Of a stretch of 64,000 nucleotides of DNA, positions 20,814 to 29,326 are shown one piece after another (within the stretch, counting starts at the first letter, position 1; every line of letters begins with the position of its first letter). The notes beneath the pieces are model-generated. The model saw only the letters and a list, made by a program, of their open reading frames with translations, searched no databases and was not told where the DNA came from. Origin of the DNA: Sva-07 sp963716095 (GTDB taxonomy: Bacteria; Actinomycetota; Acidimicrobiia; Acidimicrobiales; Ilumatobacteraceae); contig CAVQSV010000011.1 of NCBI GenBank assembly GCA_963716095.1, forward strand, positions 1 to 64,000, in the 5' to 3' direction. A program made the translations under genes and the position numbers.

Positions 20814-20914
20814 CGTTACAGCAGGGGTCAGACCCCACCTGTAACGACACACGCCGGTCCGATGGCTTCGACCGCCATGTGGGTTACAGGTGGGGTCTGA
20901 CCCCTGCTGTAACG
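20814..20914. repeat. Pair of inverted 32-base palindromic elements
   Basis: The segment 20814-20845 recurs as its exact reverse complement at 20883-20914, separated by 37 bases. Each copy is itself a near-palindrome: outer arms CGTTACAG/CTGTAACG around a GGGGTCAGACCCC core. The pair occupies the whole spacer between the DUF6941-like gene and the tkt promoter and could fold into one long stem. A third relative with a GGTGTCAGACACC core is at 23381-23413. Short repeats with such cores are often mobilised by REP-associated tyrosine transposases; none is encoded in this window. Confidence 0.9.
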
Positions 20915-20915
20915 A

Positions 20916-21311
20916 TCAGGCGGGAGGAAGGAGGGTGAACGGCACGATGTGCCAGGGGCCGTGGTCGATCCGGCAGTGGGCGAAGATCTGGCCGTAGTCG
21001 GGGAACTCCAGCTCCCCGCGCACCAGCCGGTAGGTGAACTTGCCGGGCTCGACCGTGAACGGGCTGACGTTTCGTGCGACCTGCTCGCTGTCGTCGTCGA
21101 GGCCCCGCCGGAACACCACCTCGAACACCCCGGACCCCTCCTCGTTCTCGGGGCAGAAGATCAGGCCGATCAGGTGCGGCTCGATCGTCACCGGCGCCGG
21201 TGATGGCGCTGCCATCGAGAACATCACGCCGGTGAGGTCGATGCGTGTCGACGGCCCGGGAGCCTCGCGCATGGCGAACTCCTCGACGAACAGTGCGGAG
21301 ACGATCTGCAT
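20916..21311 (-). CDS. Small conserved protein, DUF6941-like
   Basis: A 131-residue protein, beta-rich, beginning MQIVSALFVEEFAMREAPG and containing GVFEVVFRRGLDDDSEQVAR and YRLVRGELEFPDYGQIFAHC. The overall pattern (an opening that describes a data-like beta-sandwich) resembles DUF6941 proteins, but this is recognition from memory and uncertain. TAGCCT 8 bases before the ATG suggests a leaderless start. It lies between the tkt inverted repeats and another repeat; no operon partner is evident. Confidence 0.65.
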   Translation of the reverse strand: MQIVSALFVEEFAMREAPGPSTRIDLTGVMFSMAAPSPAPVTIEPHLIGLIFCPENEEGSGVFEVVFRRGLDDDSEQVARNVSPFTVEPGKFTYRLVRGELEFPDYGQIFAHCRIDHGPWHIVPFTLLPPA

Positions 21312-21339
21312 GGTGACCCAGGCTACGGACGCACGTTGC

Positions 21340-21377
21340 GATGAGCGAACGCACCAGATCTGCGTGACTCGCTCATC
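21340..21377. repeat. Dispersed hairpin repeat, copy 1
   Basis: The element has outer arms GATGAGCGA/TCGCTCATC and an inner CGCA/TGCG pair around CCAGATC. It fills most of the gap between the DUF6941-like gene and the sodX stop. A second copy is at 57654-57690 with the same ACCAGATCTGCG centre. Confidence 0.75.
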
Positions 21378-21387
21378 GGAACGGGGT

Positions 21388-21696
21388 TCACGTCCAGCGT
21401 TTCGGGACTCGCAGGATCACTCGGTACGACCCCGCCACCGGTACCGGACCGAACGAGCGCGAGTCGGCGAGCGTGGCCTCCCTGTTGTCGGACAGCACGG
21501 ACATCTCGTCGCCGGGGTGGACGGCCGAGACGCGCTTCACCAGCCAGAAGTCGGGGCGTTCGGGATGCTCGAAGCAGCGCAGCTGTCCGACGCGGGCCGA
21601 CCGCCAGCGAACGGCGATCAGGCCCTGGCCGTCGACCAGTGTTGGTTCCATCGACCGATCTGCCACCCGAAATCGACGTGGCATGGGCACCTGCAC
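21388..21696 (-). CDS. sodX: Nickel-type superoxide dismutase maturation protease
   Basis: A small S26-family (signal peptidase-like) serine protease of about 102 residues. The catalytic Ser motif RSMEPTL is near the N-terminus and the general-base Lys is in WLVKRV; DNREATLADSRSFGPV is the usual C-terminal S26 box. There is no transmembrane helix, as in SodX, which trims the SodN propeptide so that His1 can bind nickel. It is divergent from sodN, 85 bases away. The GTG at 21696 is chosen because TACACT lies 8 bases upstream; the ATG at 21684 in the same frame is the alternative. Confidence 0.88.
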   Translation of the reverse strand: MQVPMPRRFRVADRSMEPTLVDGQGLIAVRWRSARVGQLRCFEHPERPDFWLVKRVSAVHPGDEMSVLSDNREATLADSRSFGPVPVAGSYRVILRVPKRWT

Positions 21697-21781
21697 GGTT
21701 GCGGAGTGTATGTTTCGACCCGACGTCCCCCTGGGAATCGTCAGCACAGCACACCCCACCATTGCACTCTGAGGAGCCATC

Positions 21782-22204
21782 ATGTTCGCCAAGTTGTTCG
21801 CTTCGGCCACCGTTGCCCACGCCCACTGCGACCTGTACTGCGGGGTGTACGACCCGGCCCAGGCCAAGATCGAGGCGCTGTCGGTGGTCAAGACCGCCAA
21901 GAAGTACGCCGAGTCCGACGACGAGGTCTTCCGCGCCCGCTGCATCTCGATCAAGGAAGCACGCGCCGAAGAGACCAAGCACCATCTGATGGTGTTGTGG
22001 GCCGACTTCTTCGCCCCCGACCACTTTGCGGCGTTCCCACAGCTCCACGAGTTGTTCTGGAAGGCGATCCACCAGGCCGGCGAGGCCAAGAAGTCGATGG
22101 ATCCAGCTGTGGGCGAGCAGCTGGTCGCCTACATCGACGAGATCGCCGACATCTTCTGGCAGACCGACAAGGCCAAGCAGATGGGCGTGTACCCGCCGGC
22201 CTGA
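21782..22204 (+). CDS. sodN: Nickel superoxide dismutase, variant Ni-hook
   Basis: A 140-residue precursor. A 14-residue propeptide (MFAKLFASATVAHA) precedes the Ni-binding hook HCDLYCGVYDP. After cleavage His1, Cys2, Cys6 and Tyr9, which bind nickel and guide superoxide, are all present, but Pro5 of the usual HCDLPCGVY is Tyr here. The remaining helical body (KKYAESDDEV ... YIDEIADIFWQTD) and length fit the hexameric Ni-SOD. It detoxifies superoxide in the cytoplasm. GAGGAG lies 8 bases before the ATG. sodX lies divergently upstream. Confidence 0.93.
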   Translation: MFAKLFASATVAHAHCDLYCGVYDPAQAKIEALSVVKTAKKYAESDDEVFRARCISIKEARAEETKHHLMVLWADFFAPDHFAAFPQLHELFWKAIHQAGEAKKSMDPAVGEQLVAYIDEIADIFWQTDKAKQMGVYPPA

Positions 22205-22243
22205 TCTCGCCAGGCTTTCGCGGCTGTAGCGTTCGCCGACACC

Positions 22244-22915
22244 ATGTCGGATCCGATCGCCGCCGCTGAGGGTTCCGCCCGCGAATCGAACGACGTCATC
22301 ATCGAAGCGCCCATCGAGGGTCGGTCCACACGTGACCAGATCCTCGATGCGGCGCTTTCGTGTTTCGCTCACGCCGGCTACAGCGGTACGTCGCTCAACG
22401 ACATCGCAGCAGAGGTCGGGATCCGGCGGCCCAGCCTGCTCCACCACTTCGCCTCGAAGGATGCGCTCTACGGCGAGGTGTTCGAACGGTTGCTGTCTGA
22501 CTGGTTCGCACGGTTGGCCGGCGCGATCGAGTCGACCGCCACGGGGTGGCCGAAGGTCGAACAGGTGCTGCGTGCCGGCTTCGGCTACTTCGCTGACAAC
22601 CCGAGCTATGTCACGCTGATGCGCCGCGAGGCAATCGACGGTGGGTCGCACCTCGGCATCGATCTCGCCGCGGTGCTGCGACCGATGTTCGATCAGGCCG
22701 CTGACTACTTCCGCCGCGAGATGGACGCCGGTGTGTTTCGCACGCACAACCCCGAGCAACTGCTGCTCACGGGGTACGGCGCGCTGCTCAGCTACTTCTC
22801 GGATTCGCCGTTCCTGGAAGGACTGCTCGACGAGGACCCGCTCGCCCCTGCAGCACTCGATCGGCGCAGCGAGCACATCATCGAGTTCTTCCACGCCGCA
22901 CTGATGCCGTCATGA
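22244..22915 (+). CDS. TetR family transcriptional regulator
   Basis: A 223-residue regulator. The helix-turn-helix (RDQILDAALSCFAHAGYSGTSLNDIAAEVGIRRPSLLHHFASK, given here only by its extent, about residues 29-72) is typical of TetR; the C-terminal ligand domain has the FGYFADNPSYVTLMRREAID pattern of the TetR_C groups linked to fatty-acid metabolism. TAGCGT lies 11 bases before the ATG. It precedes a hotdog thioesterase and an acyl-CoA synthetase and may control them; no operator was identified. Confidence 0.88.
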   Translation: MSDPIAAAEGSARESNDVIIEAPIEGRSTRDQILDAALSCFAHAGYSGTSLNDIAAEVGIRRPSLLHHFASKDALYGEVFERLLSDWFARLAGAIESTATGWPKVEQVLRAGFGYFADNPSYVTLMRREAIDGGSHLGIDLAAVLRPMFDQAADYFRREMDAGVFRTHNPEQLLLTGYGALLSYFSDSPFLEGLLDEDPLAPAALDRRSEHIIEFFHAALMPS

Positions 22916-22922
22916 TCGTTCG

Positions 22923-23372
22923 ATGACCCGAGCGGATCAGTACGAACCCCTGTCCGACGAGGCAGCAGCCCGCTGGGCGAAGTTCGGCAAGTCCGAGACC
23001 GTCTTCTACCCGATGCTGATCGGCCTCGAGGTGGAGGAGACCCGGATCGACTACTGCCGGATGCGGATGCCGTTCAAGGCGGAGCTGCTGCACCCGGGTG
23101 GAGTCGTGCACGGTGGCGCGATCGCCTCGTTGATGGACGCCGTGCTCGTTCCGGCGGTCGGCTCCGTGCTCGGACCGAAGGACCGCTACTCGACCGTGGA
23201 CCTGCACGTGCAGTACATCGGCGCGGTCAAGGACGAAGACGTCGTCGCAGAGGGCTGGGTCACCAAACGTGGCCGCACCGTGGTGTTCTGCGAGAGCGAA
23301 GCGGTCGGGGCAACGTCCGGTCGTCTGATCGCCAAGAGCGTGCTGACCTACAACGTGTCGCCCGCTTCCTGA
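22923..23372 (+). CDS. PaaI-type hotdog-fold thioesterase
   Basis: A 149-residue hotdog protein. ELLHPGGVVHGGAIASLMD (HGGxxxxxxD) is the PaaI-family catalytic motif, with the general-base Asp in LMDAVL; the C-terminal strands carry RTVVFCESEAVG. It likely cleaves an acyl-CoA (aromatic or medium-chain), substrate unknown. The ATG is 8 bases after the TetR stop, so they are probably cotranscribed. Confidence 0.88.
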   Translation: MTRADQYEPLSDEAAARWAKFGKSETVFYPMLIGLEVEETRIDYCRMRMPFKAELLHPGGVVHGGAIASLMDAVLVPAVGSVLGPKDRYSTVDLHVQYIGAVKDEDVVAEGWVTKRGRTVVFCESEAVGATSGRLIAKSVLTYNVSPAS

Positions 23373-23380
23373 CCCGAACC

Positions 23381-23413
23381 CGTTGCGTTTGGTGTCAGAC
23401 ACCACACGTAACG
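23381..23413. repeat. Palindromic element, third relative of the GTCAGAC family
   Basis: A 33-base near-palindrome with core GGTGTCAGACACC and outer arms CGTTGC/GTAACG. It has the same length and layout as the element at 20814-20846, but the core and inner arms differ. It occupies the spacer between the thioesterase stop and the synthetase promoter box. Confidence 0.8.
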
Positions 23414-23463
23414 GGGCCGGTGACCGCATCTGCCGAGGTGTGCACGAGTACCGTGGAGCGCGC

Positions 23464-25623
23464 ATGGCGACCCCAAACACCACCCTGTCCGAGCGCGATT
23501 CCAAGGCCCTGCTGGCCGACTTCGGTATCCCGATCGCACCTGAGCGGTTCGTCGCCGACGCGACCGCGGCAGGTGCTGCAGCCGATGACATGGGGTACCC
23601 GGTCGTCGCGAAGCTGAACGGCGACGCGATCGCCCACAAGACCGAGCGGGGCCTGGTGAAGCTCCGCCTCGGCGACCGAGCGGCCGTCGAGGCCGCTGCC
23701 GCCGAACTGCTTGGTGCCGCGACGCCCGACGACGGTGAGGTGTCGGTGCTGGTCGCTCCGATGATCTCAGGCAATCGCGAGCTGATCGCCGGTGTGATTC
23801 GCGACCCGCAGTTCGGACCAACCGTGATGCTCGGTGTGGGTGGCATCCTCGCCGAAGCGGTCGCCGATGTCGTGTTCCGACCGGCCCCGGTCGACGGGGC
23901 CACGGCTGCGGAGATGATCGACGACCTCGCCACACAGAAGCTCCTCGATGCGTTCCGCGGCGAGGCCGCTGTCGATCGGGCGCAACTCGTCGACGTGATC
24001 GTCGGACTCGGCCGACTCGCGGTCGAACGCAGCGATGTGTCCAGCGTCGACATCAACCCCCTGATCGTGCAGCCAGACGGCGCCGTCGTCGCGGTCGACG
24101 GCCTGGTCGAACTCGGTGCTGCAACGGCCGGTGCGCGAACCTCGGCGCGGAGTCGTCCGACGGATGAGCAGTTCCGTGCCCTGTTCGATCCCAAGGGCGT
24201 GCTGGTCACCGGGGCATCGACGCACCCGGGCAAGTTCGGGTTCGTCTCGCTGCACAACCTGCTGGCGAGCGGCTATGCCGGCGGGGTCTACGGCACCAAC
24301 TTGAAGGGTGAGGAGGTGCTCGGTGTGCAGACCGTCGCCGACATCGCCGATCTGCCCGACGACGCCATCGACCTCGTGTTCGTGTGCACGCCGGCTGCTG
24401 CGAATCCCGATCTGCTGCGAGCATGTGCCGCCAAGGGCATTCGCGCAGCGTTCCTCACATCCGCGGGCTACGGCGAGGCCGGAGACGAGGGCCAACGAGC
24501 CGAGGACGAACTCGTCGCGCTGGCCGACGAGCTCGGCATCCTGCTGGCCGGCCCGAACGGTCAGGGTGTGGTCAGTACGCCCGCCGACCTCTGTGCACAG
24601 ATCGTGGCGCCCTATCCGCCGGCGGGAGGCATCGGAGTCGCCAGTCAGAGCGGCAACTTCGTGTCGAGCTTCATGAACATGGCTCGTGCCAGCGGGGTCG
24701 GCATCAGCCGCGCTGTGTCGGCCGGCAATGCCGCAGCGGTCACCGTGGCCGATTACCTCGATTGGTATGCCGACGATCCTGAGACCCGGGTCGGGTTGGC
24801 CTACGTCGAAGGGATCGTCGACGGGCGTGGCCTGATGGACAAGCTGGCAGGCGCAGCGGCACGCAAGCCGCTCGTGCTCGTCAAGGGCGGCGCCACCGAA
24901 GGTGGTGCCCAGGCTGCCGCCAGCCACACCGGTGCGCTGGCCGCCAACGACAAGATCTTCGACGGCGAGTGCCGAGCCGCCGGTATCACTCGCGCCGCAA
25001 CCGTCACCGAGGCCTACGAGGCAGCGGCGACGTTCGCGACCCAGCCGTTGCCGAGTGGTCCGAACACGATCGTGCTCACCACCGCCGGCGGCTGGGGTGT
25101 GGTCACCGCCGACGCGATCACCCGCGACCCCGACATCGTGCTGATGGATCTGCCGAGCGACCTGCAGGCGGCGATCGACAGCAAACTGCCGCCTCGTTGG
25201 AGCCGCAACAATCCGGTGGACTGCGCCGGCGGCGAGGTGCGCGACACGATTCCCGAAGTGATGGCGTTGATCGCCGAACACCCCGATGTCGATGCGGTGA
25301 TCTACCTGGGCATCGGGATCCAGAGCAACCAGGCGCGAATGATGAGCGAGGGCCGCTTCTACCCGGACCATGGCCTCGAGCGCATCGTCGCCTATCACGA
25401 GCGTCAGGACCAACGATTCGCGGAGGCGGCCCACGAACTGAGTGTCGCGAACGGCAAGCCCATCCTGGTCGCCACCGAGCTGGCCGTGGCCGATCCGGAC
25501 AACGCCGGCCCGGCAACGGTGCGGCGTCTCGGTCGTCTGTGTTACCCGAGTGGCGGCCACGCCGTGACCGCTCTCGGACACCTCATTCGCTCTGCGAAGT
25601 ACCGCGAGGCGCACAGCCGGTGA
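23464..25623 (+). CDS. ADP-forming acyl-CoA synthetase (acetate-CoA ligase family), fused subunits
   Basis: A 719-residue single-chain enzyme with the beta (ATP-grasp_5) domain first (residues about 1-220, including AHKTERGLVKLRLGD) and the alpha part after it: CoA-binding Rossmann domain (FDPKGVLVTGASTHPGKFGF) and succinyl-CoA-ligase-like flavodoxin domain with the phospho-histidine in AAASHTGALAAND. It interconverts acyl-CoA, ADP and Pi with free acid, CoA and ATP. TACCGT 9 bases before the ATG 23464 supports that start over the upstream frame that would enter the palindromic repeat. The stop overlaps the GTG of dacB. Confidence 0.9.
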   Translation: MATPNTTLSERDSKALLADFGIPIAPERFVADATAAGAAADDMGYPVVAKLNGDAIAHKTERGLVKLRLGDRAAVEAAAAELLGAATPDDGEVSVLVAPMISGNRELIAGVIRDPQFGPTVMLGVGGILAEAVADVVFRPAPVDGATAAEMIDDLATQKLLDAFRGEAAVDRAQLVDVIVGLGRLAVERSDVSSVDINPLIVQPDGAVVAVDGLVELGAATAGARTSARSRPTDEQFRALFDPKGVLVTGASTHPGKFGFVSLHNLLASGYAGGVYGTNLKGEEVLGVQTVADIADLPDDAIDLVFVCTPAAANPDLLRACAAKGIRAAFLTSAGYGEAGDEGQRAEDELVALADELGILLAGPNGQGVVSTPADLCAQIVAPYPPAGGIGVASQSGNFVSSFMNMARASGVGISRAVSAGNAAAVTVADYLDWYADDPETRVGLAYVEGIVDGRGLMDKLAGAAARKPLVLVKGGATEGGAQAAASHTGALAANDKIFDGECRAAGITRAATVTEAYEAAATFATQPLPSGPNTIVLTTAGGWGVVTADAITRDPDIVLMDLPSDLQAAIDSKLPPRWSRNNPVDCAGGEVRDTIPEVMALIAEHPDVDAVIYLGIGIQSNQARMMSEGRFYPDHGLERIVAYHERQDQRFAEAAHELSVANGKPILVATELAVADPDNAGPATVRRLGRLCYPSGGHAVTALGHLIRSAKYREAHSR

Positions 25624-27143
25624 GCCAAGGTGGCGGCGCCGAAGGACGCGCCGATCCCCGACGGCACCCCGGTCGCAAGCGAGGCCCGCGAGGGCCGGGG
25701 CCGTGGATCGTGCTGGCTGCGGCGGCCGTGGTCCCAGCGTTGGTGCTCGCGGCGATCTCGTCGTGGGCATCTGGCCAGGTCAGCGACAACGTGGCGGCTC
25801 CACCGGTCGATTCGTCGGTCGAGCGTCCCGCACCCGGCCCAGCGTTGTCGACGTCGGTGCTCACGCTGCGCCGCGTGCCGACGATCATCTCGCGAGACCT
25901 GAACACCGACACCTTCGCCGGTGAGGTCAGCCCGTTCCTCTCGTCGCTCAACGACCGCTCCTGCGGCGCCGTGTCGGTCGACGGGGTCCCCATCGGCGAC
26001 CGCAACGCCGAACTGGCGGTGATCCCGGCGAGTACACAGAAGGTTCCGGTTGCCGCGACGGCGCTCGAGTTGCTCGGATCGGACTTCCGGTACACCACCA
26101 CAGCGGTCGTCGACTCGGCACCCGTCGATGGTGCCATCGAGGGTGATCTGTACCTGGTCGGCGGGGGAGACCCCTTGCTGTCGTCGGACTGGTACCCGAC
26201 GTCGAACCTGGAACGCAATCCGGTGACCTCGCCGACGTCGTTCGACGCACTGGCCGATCAGGTCGTGGCGGCCGGGGTCACCGCTGTCCAGGGCGGGGTC
26301 GTCGGCGACGGAAGCCGCTACGACGACGAGTACTTCGCACCCGGCTGGGGTGACGGTGTTGCCGGCCTCGAAGCCGGGCCGTACGACGCGCTCATGGCCA
26401 ACGACTCGCGTGTGTTGGGCGACCCGCTGCGCGGTGACGACCCCAATGAGGCCGCCGCCCGCGAGTTCACGCAGTTGCTCGAAGCTCGTGGAGTGTCGGT
26501 GGGCGGCGATGCGCGCACCGGAACCGCACCGCTGAACGCGGTCGAGGTCGCCTCGATCCAGTCGGCTCCGATGTCGGACGTGATCGCCGAGATGCTCGGC
26601 AACAGCGACAACAACACCGCGGAGATGGTGGTGAAGGAGCTCGGCTACACGTTGTCGTCGAGCGGCACCCGCGAGGCAGGGCTGGCGCTCGTGCGACAGC
26701 AACTGGTCGACTGGGACGTCGACGTCACAGCGATCGTGCTGGCCGACGGTTCGGGGCTGAGCCTCGACAACCGCTTGACCTGCGATGCCATCTTGACCGT
26801 GCTCCAAGAGACGGGTTTCGAGTCGCCGATCGGGCAGGGTCTCCCGGTGGCCGGTCAGACCGGCACACTGTCGGATGTGTTCACCGACCACCCCGTCGCC
26901 GGTCGACTCCGGGGCAAGACGGGCACCCTGAACAACCCGCCGTTCAACGTCGACCCTCCAGCGGTCAAGGCACTGGCCGGCTTTCTCCCTGTGGAGGGGG
27001 GCAGCGCCGTCGAGTACGCGCTGGTCCTCAACGGTCCGACGATCTCCGACCAGAGCGAATACCGCCCGGTCTGGAACGACCTCGCCGATGCGCTCGACAC
27101 CTACCCAGCCGGAGCATCACCGGCCGACTTGGGGCCCCGGTGA
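25620..27143 (+). CDS. dacB: D-alanyl-D-alanine carboxypeptidase/endopeptidase, PBP4 type (first of two)
   Basis: A 507-residue class C penicillin-binding protein. A basic N-terminus and one transmembrane/signal helix (WIVLAAAAVVPALVLAAISS) lead to the periplasmic domain. Active-site motifs in order are SxxK in PASTQK, SxN in GNSDNNTAE and KTG in RGKTGTL. The first domain includes the PBP4 insert region (DLYLVGGGDPLL). It trims peptidoglycan stem peptides or cross-links. GTG start in GTGA overlap with the synthetase. The next gene is a paralogue with the same motif order. Confidence 0.9.
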   Translation: MSQGGGAEGRADPRRHPGRKRGPRGPGPWIVLAAAAVVPALVLAAISSWASGQVSDNVAAPPVDSSVERPAPGPALSTSVLTLRRVPTIISRDLNTDTFAGEVSPFLSSLNDRSCGAVSVDGVPIGDRNAELAVIPASTQKVPVAATALELLGSDFRYTTTAVVDSAPVDGAIEGDLYLVGGGDPLLSSDWYPTSNLERNPVTSPTSFDALADQVVAAGVTAVQGGVVGDGSRYDDEYFAPGWGDGVAGLEAGPYDALMANDSRVLGDPLRGDDPNEAAAREFTQLLEARGVSVGGDARTGTAPLNAVEVASIQSAPMSDVIAEMLGNSDNNTAEMVVKELGYTLSSSGTREAGLALVRQQLVDWDVDVTAIVLADGSGLSLDNRLTCDAILTVLQETGFESPIGQGLPVAGQTGTLSDVFTDHPVAGRLRGKTGTLNNPPFNVDPPAVKALAGFLPVEGGSAVEYALVLNGPTISDQSEYRPVWNDLADALDTYPAGASPADLGPR

Positions 27144-27200
27144 CCAACGACGATTCGCAGCGCGCTCGGCGACGGTCACGATCTGCGAGCAGCGCCGAGC

Positions 27201-28658
27201 GTGCCGGTTCGGTATCGGCTGGCACCGCTGTTCGGGTTGGTCGCACTCGGGCTGATCCCTGTGGCAGCGCTCGCTGGGCTGCTGGTGTGGAGCGACGCCG
27301 TCGCCGACGAGTACGAAGCCAGTGAGTCGGTGGAAGCGGGGACGTTCGAACCCAGCACCGAACCCGCCCCGGCGCTGACCACCTCGGTGCTCGATCTCCG
27401 ACGGGCGCCGGCGGATCTCGCCCGCATCGGTGCCGACAACCAACTGGCGGACGCGCTCGAACAGCTCGCCGCGTTCATCGACGGACGCTCATGTCTGGCC
27501 GTGTCGGTCGACGGTCGCGCGGTGTCGTCCTGGAACGGCGACCTCGCGGTGATTCCTGCGAGCACCAACAAGCTCCTCGTCGGGGGAGCGGCGATCGAGG
27601 TGCTCGGAGCCGATTTCCAGTTCACGACCAGCGTTGCCGCGCCAGCTCCGGTCGACGGGGTCGTCGACGGCGATCTCTATCTCGTCGGCGGTGGGGATCC
27701 GTCGCTGGTGGCCAGCGGTGCCCCGCCGTCGGAGGATGTACCGGCGGCGAGCACGGCACTCGATGCGTTGGCCGATGCGGTCGCCGGGGCGGGGATCACG
27801 TCGATTCGTGGTTCGGTGGTCGGTGACGCGAGCAGGTACGACGACGAGTACGCCAACCCGACCTGGGGCGGCGGTGTGGCATACGTCGACGCAGGGCCGA
27901 TCGGTGGTCTGGTCGTCAACGACGGCATCGTCGTCGGGAGGAGTGCTCGCCAGCGCGATCCCGGCGAGGCTGCAGCCCGCGAGTTCACCCGACTGCTTCG
28001 GGATCGCGGGGTGTCGGTCTCGGGCGGTTGGGAGGCCGGTCTGCTCGAGCCGGGGGTGCCCGTGATCGCTTCGGTGGAGTCGCCGCCGCTCACCGCGATC
28101 GTGGCGGACATGCTGACCCGCAGCGACAACGACACCGCCGAGATGCTGGTGAAAGAACTCGGCTTCAGCCTGGCGCAGCCGGGTACCACCGCTTCCGGTC
28201 TCGAAGTCCTCGAACGCACGGTGTCCTCATGGGGTGCGCCGATGGGGGAAGTGGTGTTCGCCGACGGTTCGGGGCTCAGCGCCGAGAATCGTCTGACCTG
28301 TGACACGCTGGTCGCCGTGCTCGACCATCTCGAACCGAGTCCTGCCGTCGACGGACTGCCGGTGGCGGGGCGCACCGGCACCCTGATCGACGACTTCCTC
28401 GGCTCGCCGGTCGAGGGGAGCCTCGTCGGCAAGACCGGCACACTCACGAATCCGCCCGCTGACGCCGAGCCGCCGGAAGTCAAGGCGCTCGCCGGCTACC
28501 TCGACGCACCCAACGGCGAGACGCTGCAGTTCGCCCTCGTGCTCAACGGTGCGGGCTACGTGACCGCCGATGGGTACCTCCCGTTCTGGAGCGCGCTGGC
28601 CGACCGCCTGGCCGTCCATCCGACCGCACCCGATCCGGCCCTGCTGGGGCCTCGCTGA
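27201..28658 (+). CDS. D-alanyl-D-alanine carboxypeptidase/endopeptidase, PBP4 type (second of two)
   Basis: A 485-residue paralogue of the preceding gene. It has one N-terminal helix (LFGLVALGLIPVAALAGLLV), then motifs SxxK in PASTNK, SDN in TRSDNDTAE and KTG in GKTGTLTNPP. Shared strings such as DLYLVGGGDP, GDASRYDDEY and FADGSGLS show an ancient tandem duplication, with the two copies now well diverged. The GTG at 27201 is the first usable start in frame after the previous stop (57 bases away). The end ALLGPR resembles the paralogue's DLGPR. Confidence 0.88.
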   Translation: MPVRYRLAPLFGLVALGLIPVAALAGLLVWSDAVADEYEASESVEAGTFEPSTEPAPALTTSVLDLRRAPADLARIGADNQLADALEQLAAFIDGRSCLAVSVDGRAVSSWNGDLAVIPASTNKLLVGGAAIEVLGADFQFTTSVAAPAPVDGVVDGDLYLVGGGDPSLVASGAPPSEDVPAASTALDALADAVAGAGITSIRGSVVGDASRYDDEYANPTWGGGVAYVDAGPIGGLVVNDGIVVGRSARQRDPGEAAAREFTRLLRDRGVSVSGGWEAGLLEPGVPVIASVESPPLTAIVADMLTRSDNDTAEMLVKELGFSLAQPGTTASGLEVLERTVSSWGAPMGEVVFADGSGLSAENRLTCDTLVAVLDHLEPSPAVDGLPVAGRTGTLIDDFLGSPVEGSLVGKTGTLTNPPADAEPPEVKALAGYLDAPNGETLQFALVLNGAGYVTADGYLPFWSALADRLAVHPTAPDPALLGPR

Positions 28659-28663
28659 TCGTC

Positions 28664-29326
28664 ATGGGCGTGATGAGGATGTTCCCACTCGGGTCGGTCC
28701 TGCTCCCCGGCGGGATCCTGCCGCTCCACGTGTTCGAGCCGCGATATCGCGACATGGTGCGCGACTGTCTGCGTGACGACGGCGAGCCCGAGTTCGGCCA
28801 AGTGCTCATCTCGCACGGATGGGAGACGGGCGGTGGCGACGACCGGACGTCGGTCGGCACCGTCGCCCAGATGCTGCAGGTCGATGCGATCGACGAGGAC
28901 CGGTATGCGCTCGTCGCCGTTGGCACCCGTCGTATCCGGATCAACGCCTGGCTGCCGGACGATCCGTACCCGCTCGCCGACGTCGACGATTGGCCTGACG
29001 TCGACCCTGATGCCGCTGGTCTGGCGGTGAACGTCGCCGCGTCGCATGCTCGCGTACGCGCTGCGCGAGCACTCGCGGCGAGGGTGGCTGCCCGGTTGAA
29101 CGACCCGGTCAGCGAGCTCACCAGCGAGGGCGACGCCGTCGACACCGGCGACGACGAGATCTCCGATGACCCGCTGCTGGCCACCTACCACCTCGCCACA
29201 CTTGCGCCGATCGGCCCGGCCGACCGGTTCCGGCTGCTGTCCGCGCCCGGCCCGGCGACCCGGCTCGATGTGCTCGACGAGATCCTCGACGACGTCGAAG
29301 CAATGCTGAAGTTCCGCCTTTCGTGA
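28664..29326 (+). CDS. Lon-substrate-binding (LAN) domain protein
   Basis: A 220-residue protein consisting of the Lon N-terminal substrate-binding domain only: MFPLGSVLLPGGILPLHVFEPRYRDMVRDC at the N-terminus (given by extent, residues 6-35) and FGQVLISHGWETGGGD following. No ATPase or protease domain follows, so it is not a Lon protease. Family members are widespread in actinobacteria and of unknown function. The ATG is 5 bases after the PBP4 stop and the gene ends in a GTGA overlap with the next. Confidence 0.85.
   Translation: MGVMRMFPLGSVLLPGGILPLHVFEPRYRDMVRDCLRDDGEPEFGQVLISHGWETGGGDDRTSVGTVAQMLQVDAIDEDRYALVAVGTRRIRINAWLPDDPYPLADVDDWPDVDPDAAGLAVNVAASHARVRAARALAARVAARLNDPVSELTSEGDAVDTGDDEISDDPLLATYHLATLAPIGPADRFRLLSAPGPATRLDVLDEILDDVEAMLKFRLS

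Noticed and set aside
27140..27325. A small open frame between the two PBP4 genes
   Set aside because: It overlaps the signal region of the second PBP4 gene in another frame and is an Arg-rich shadow.
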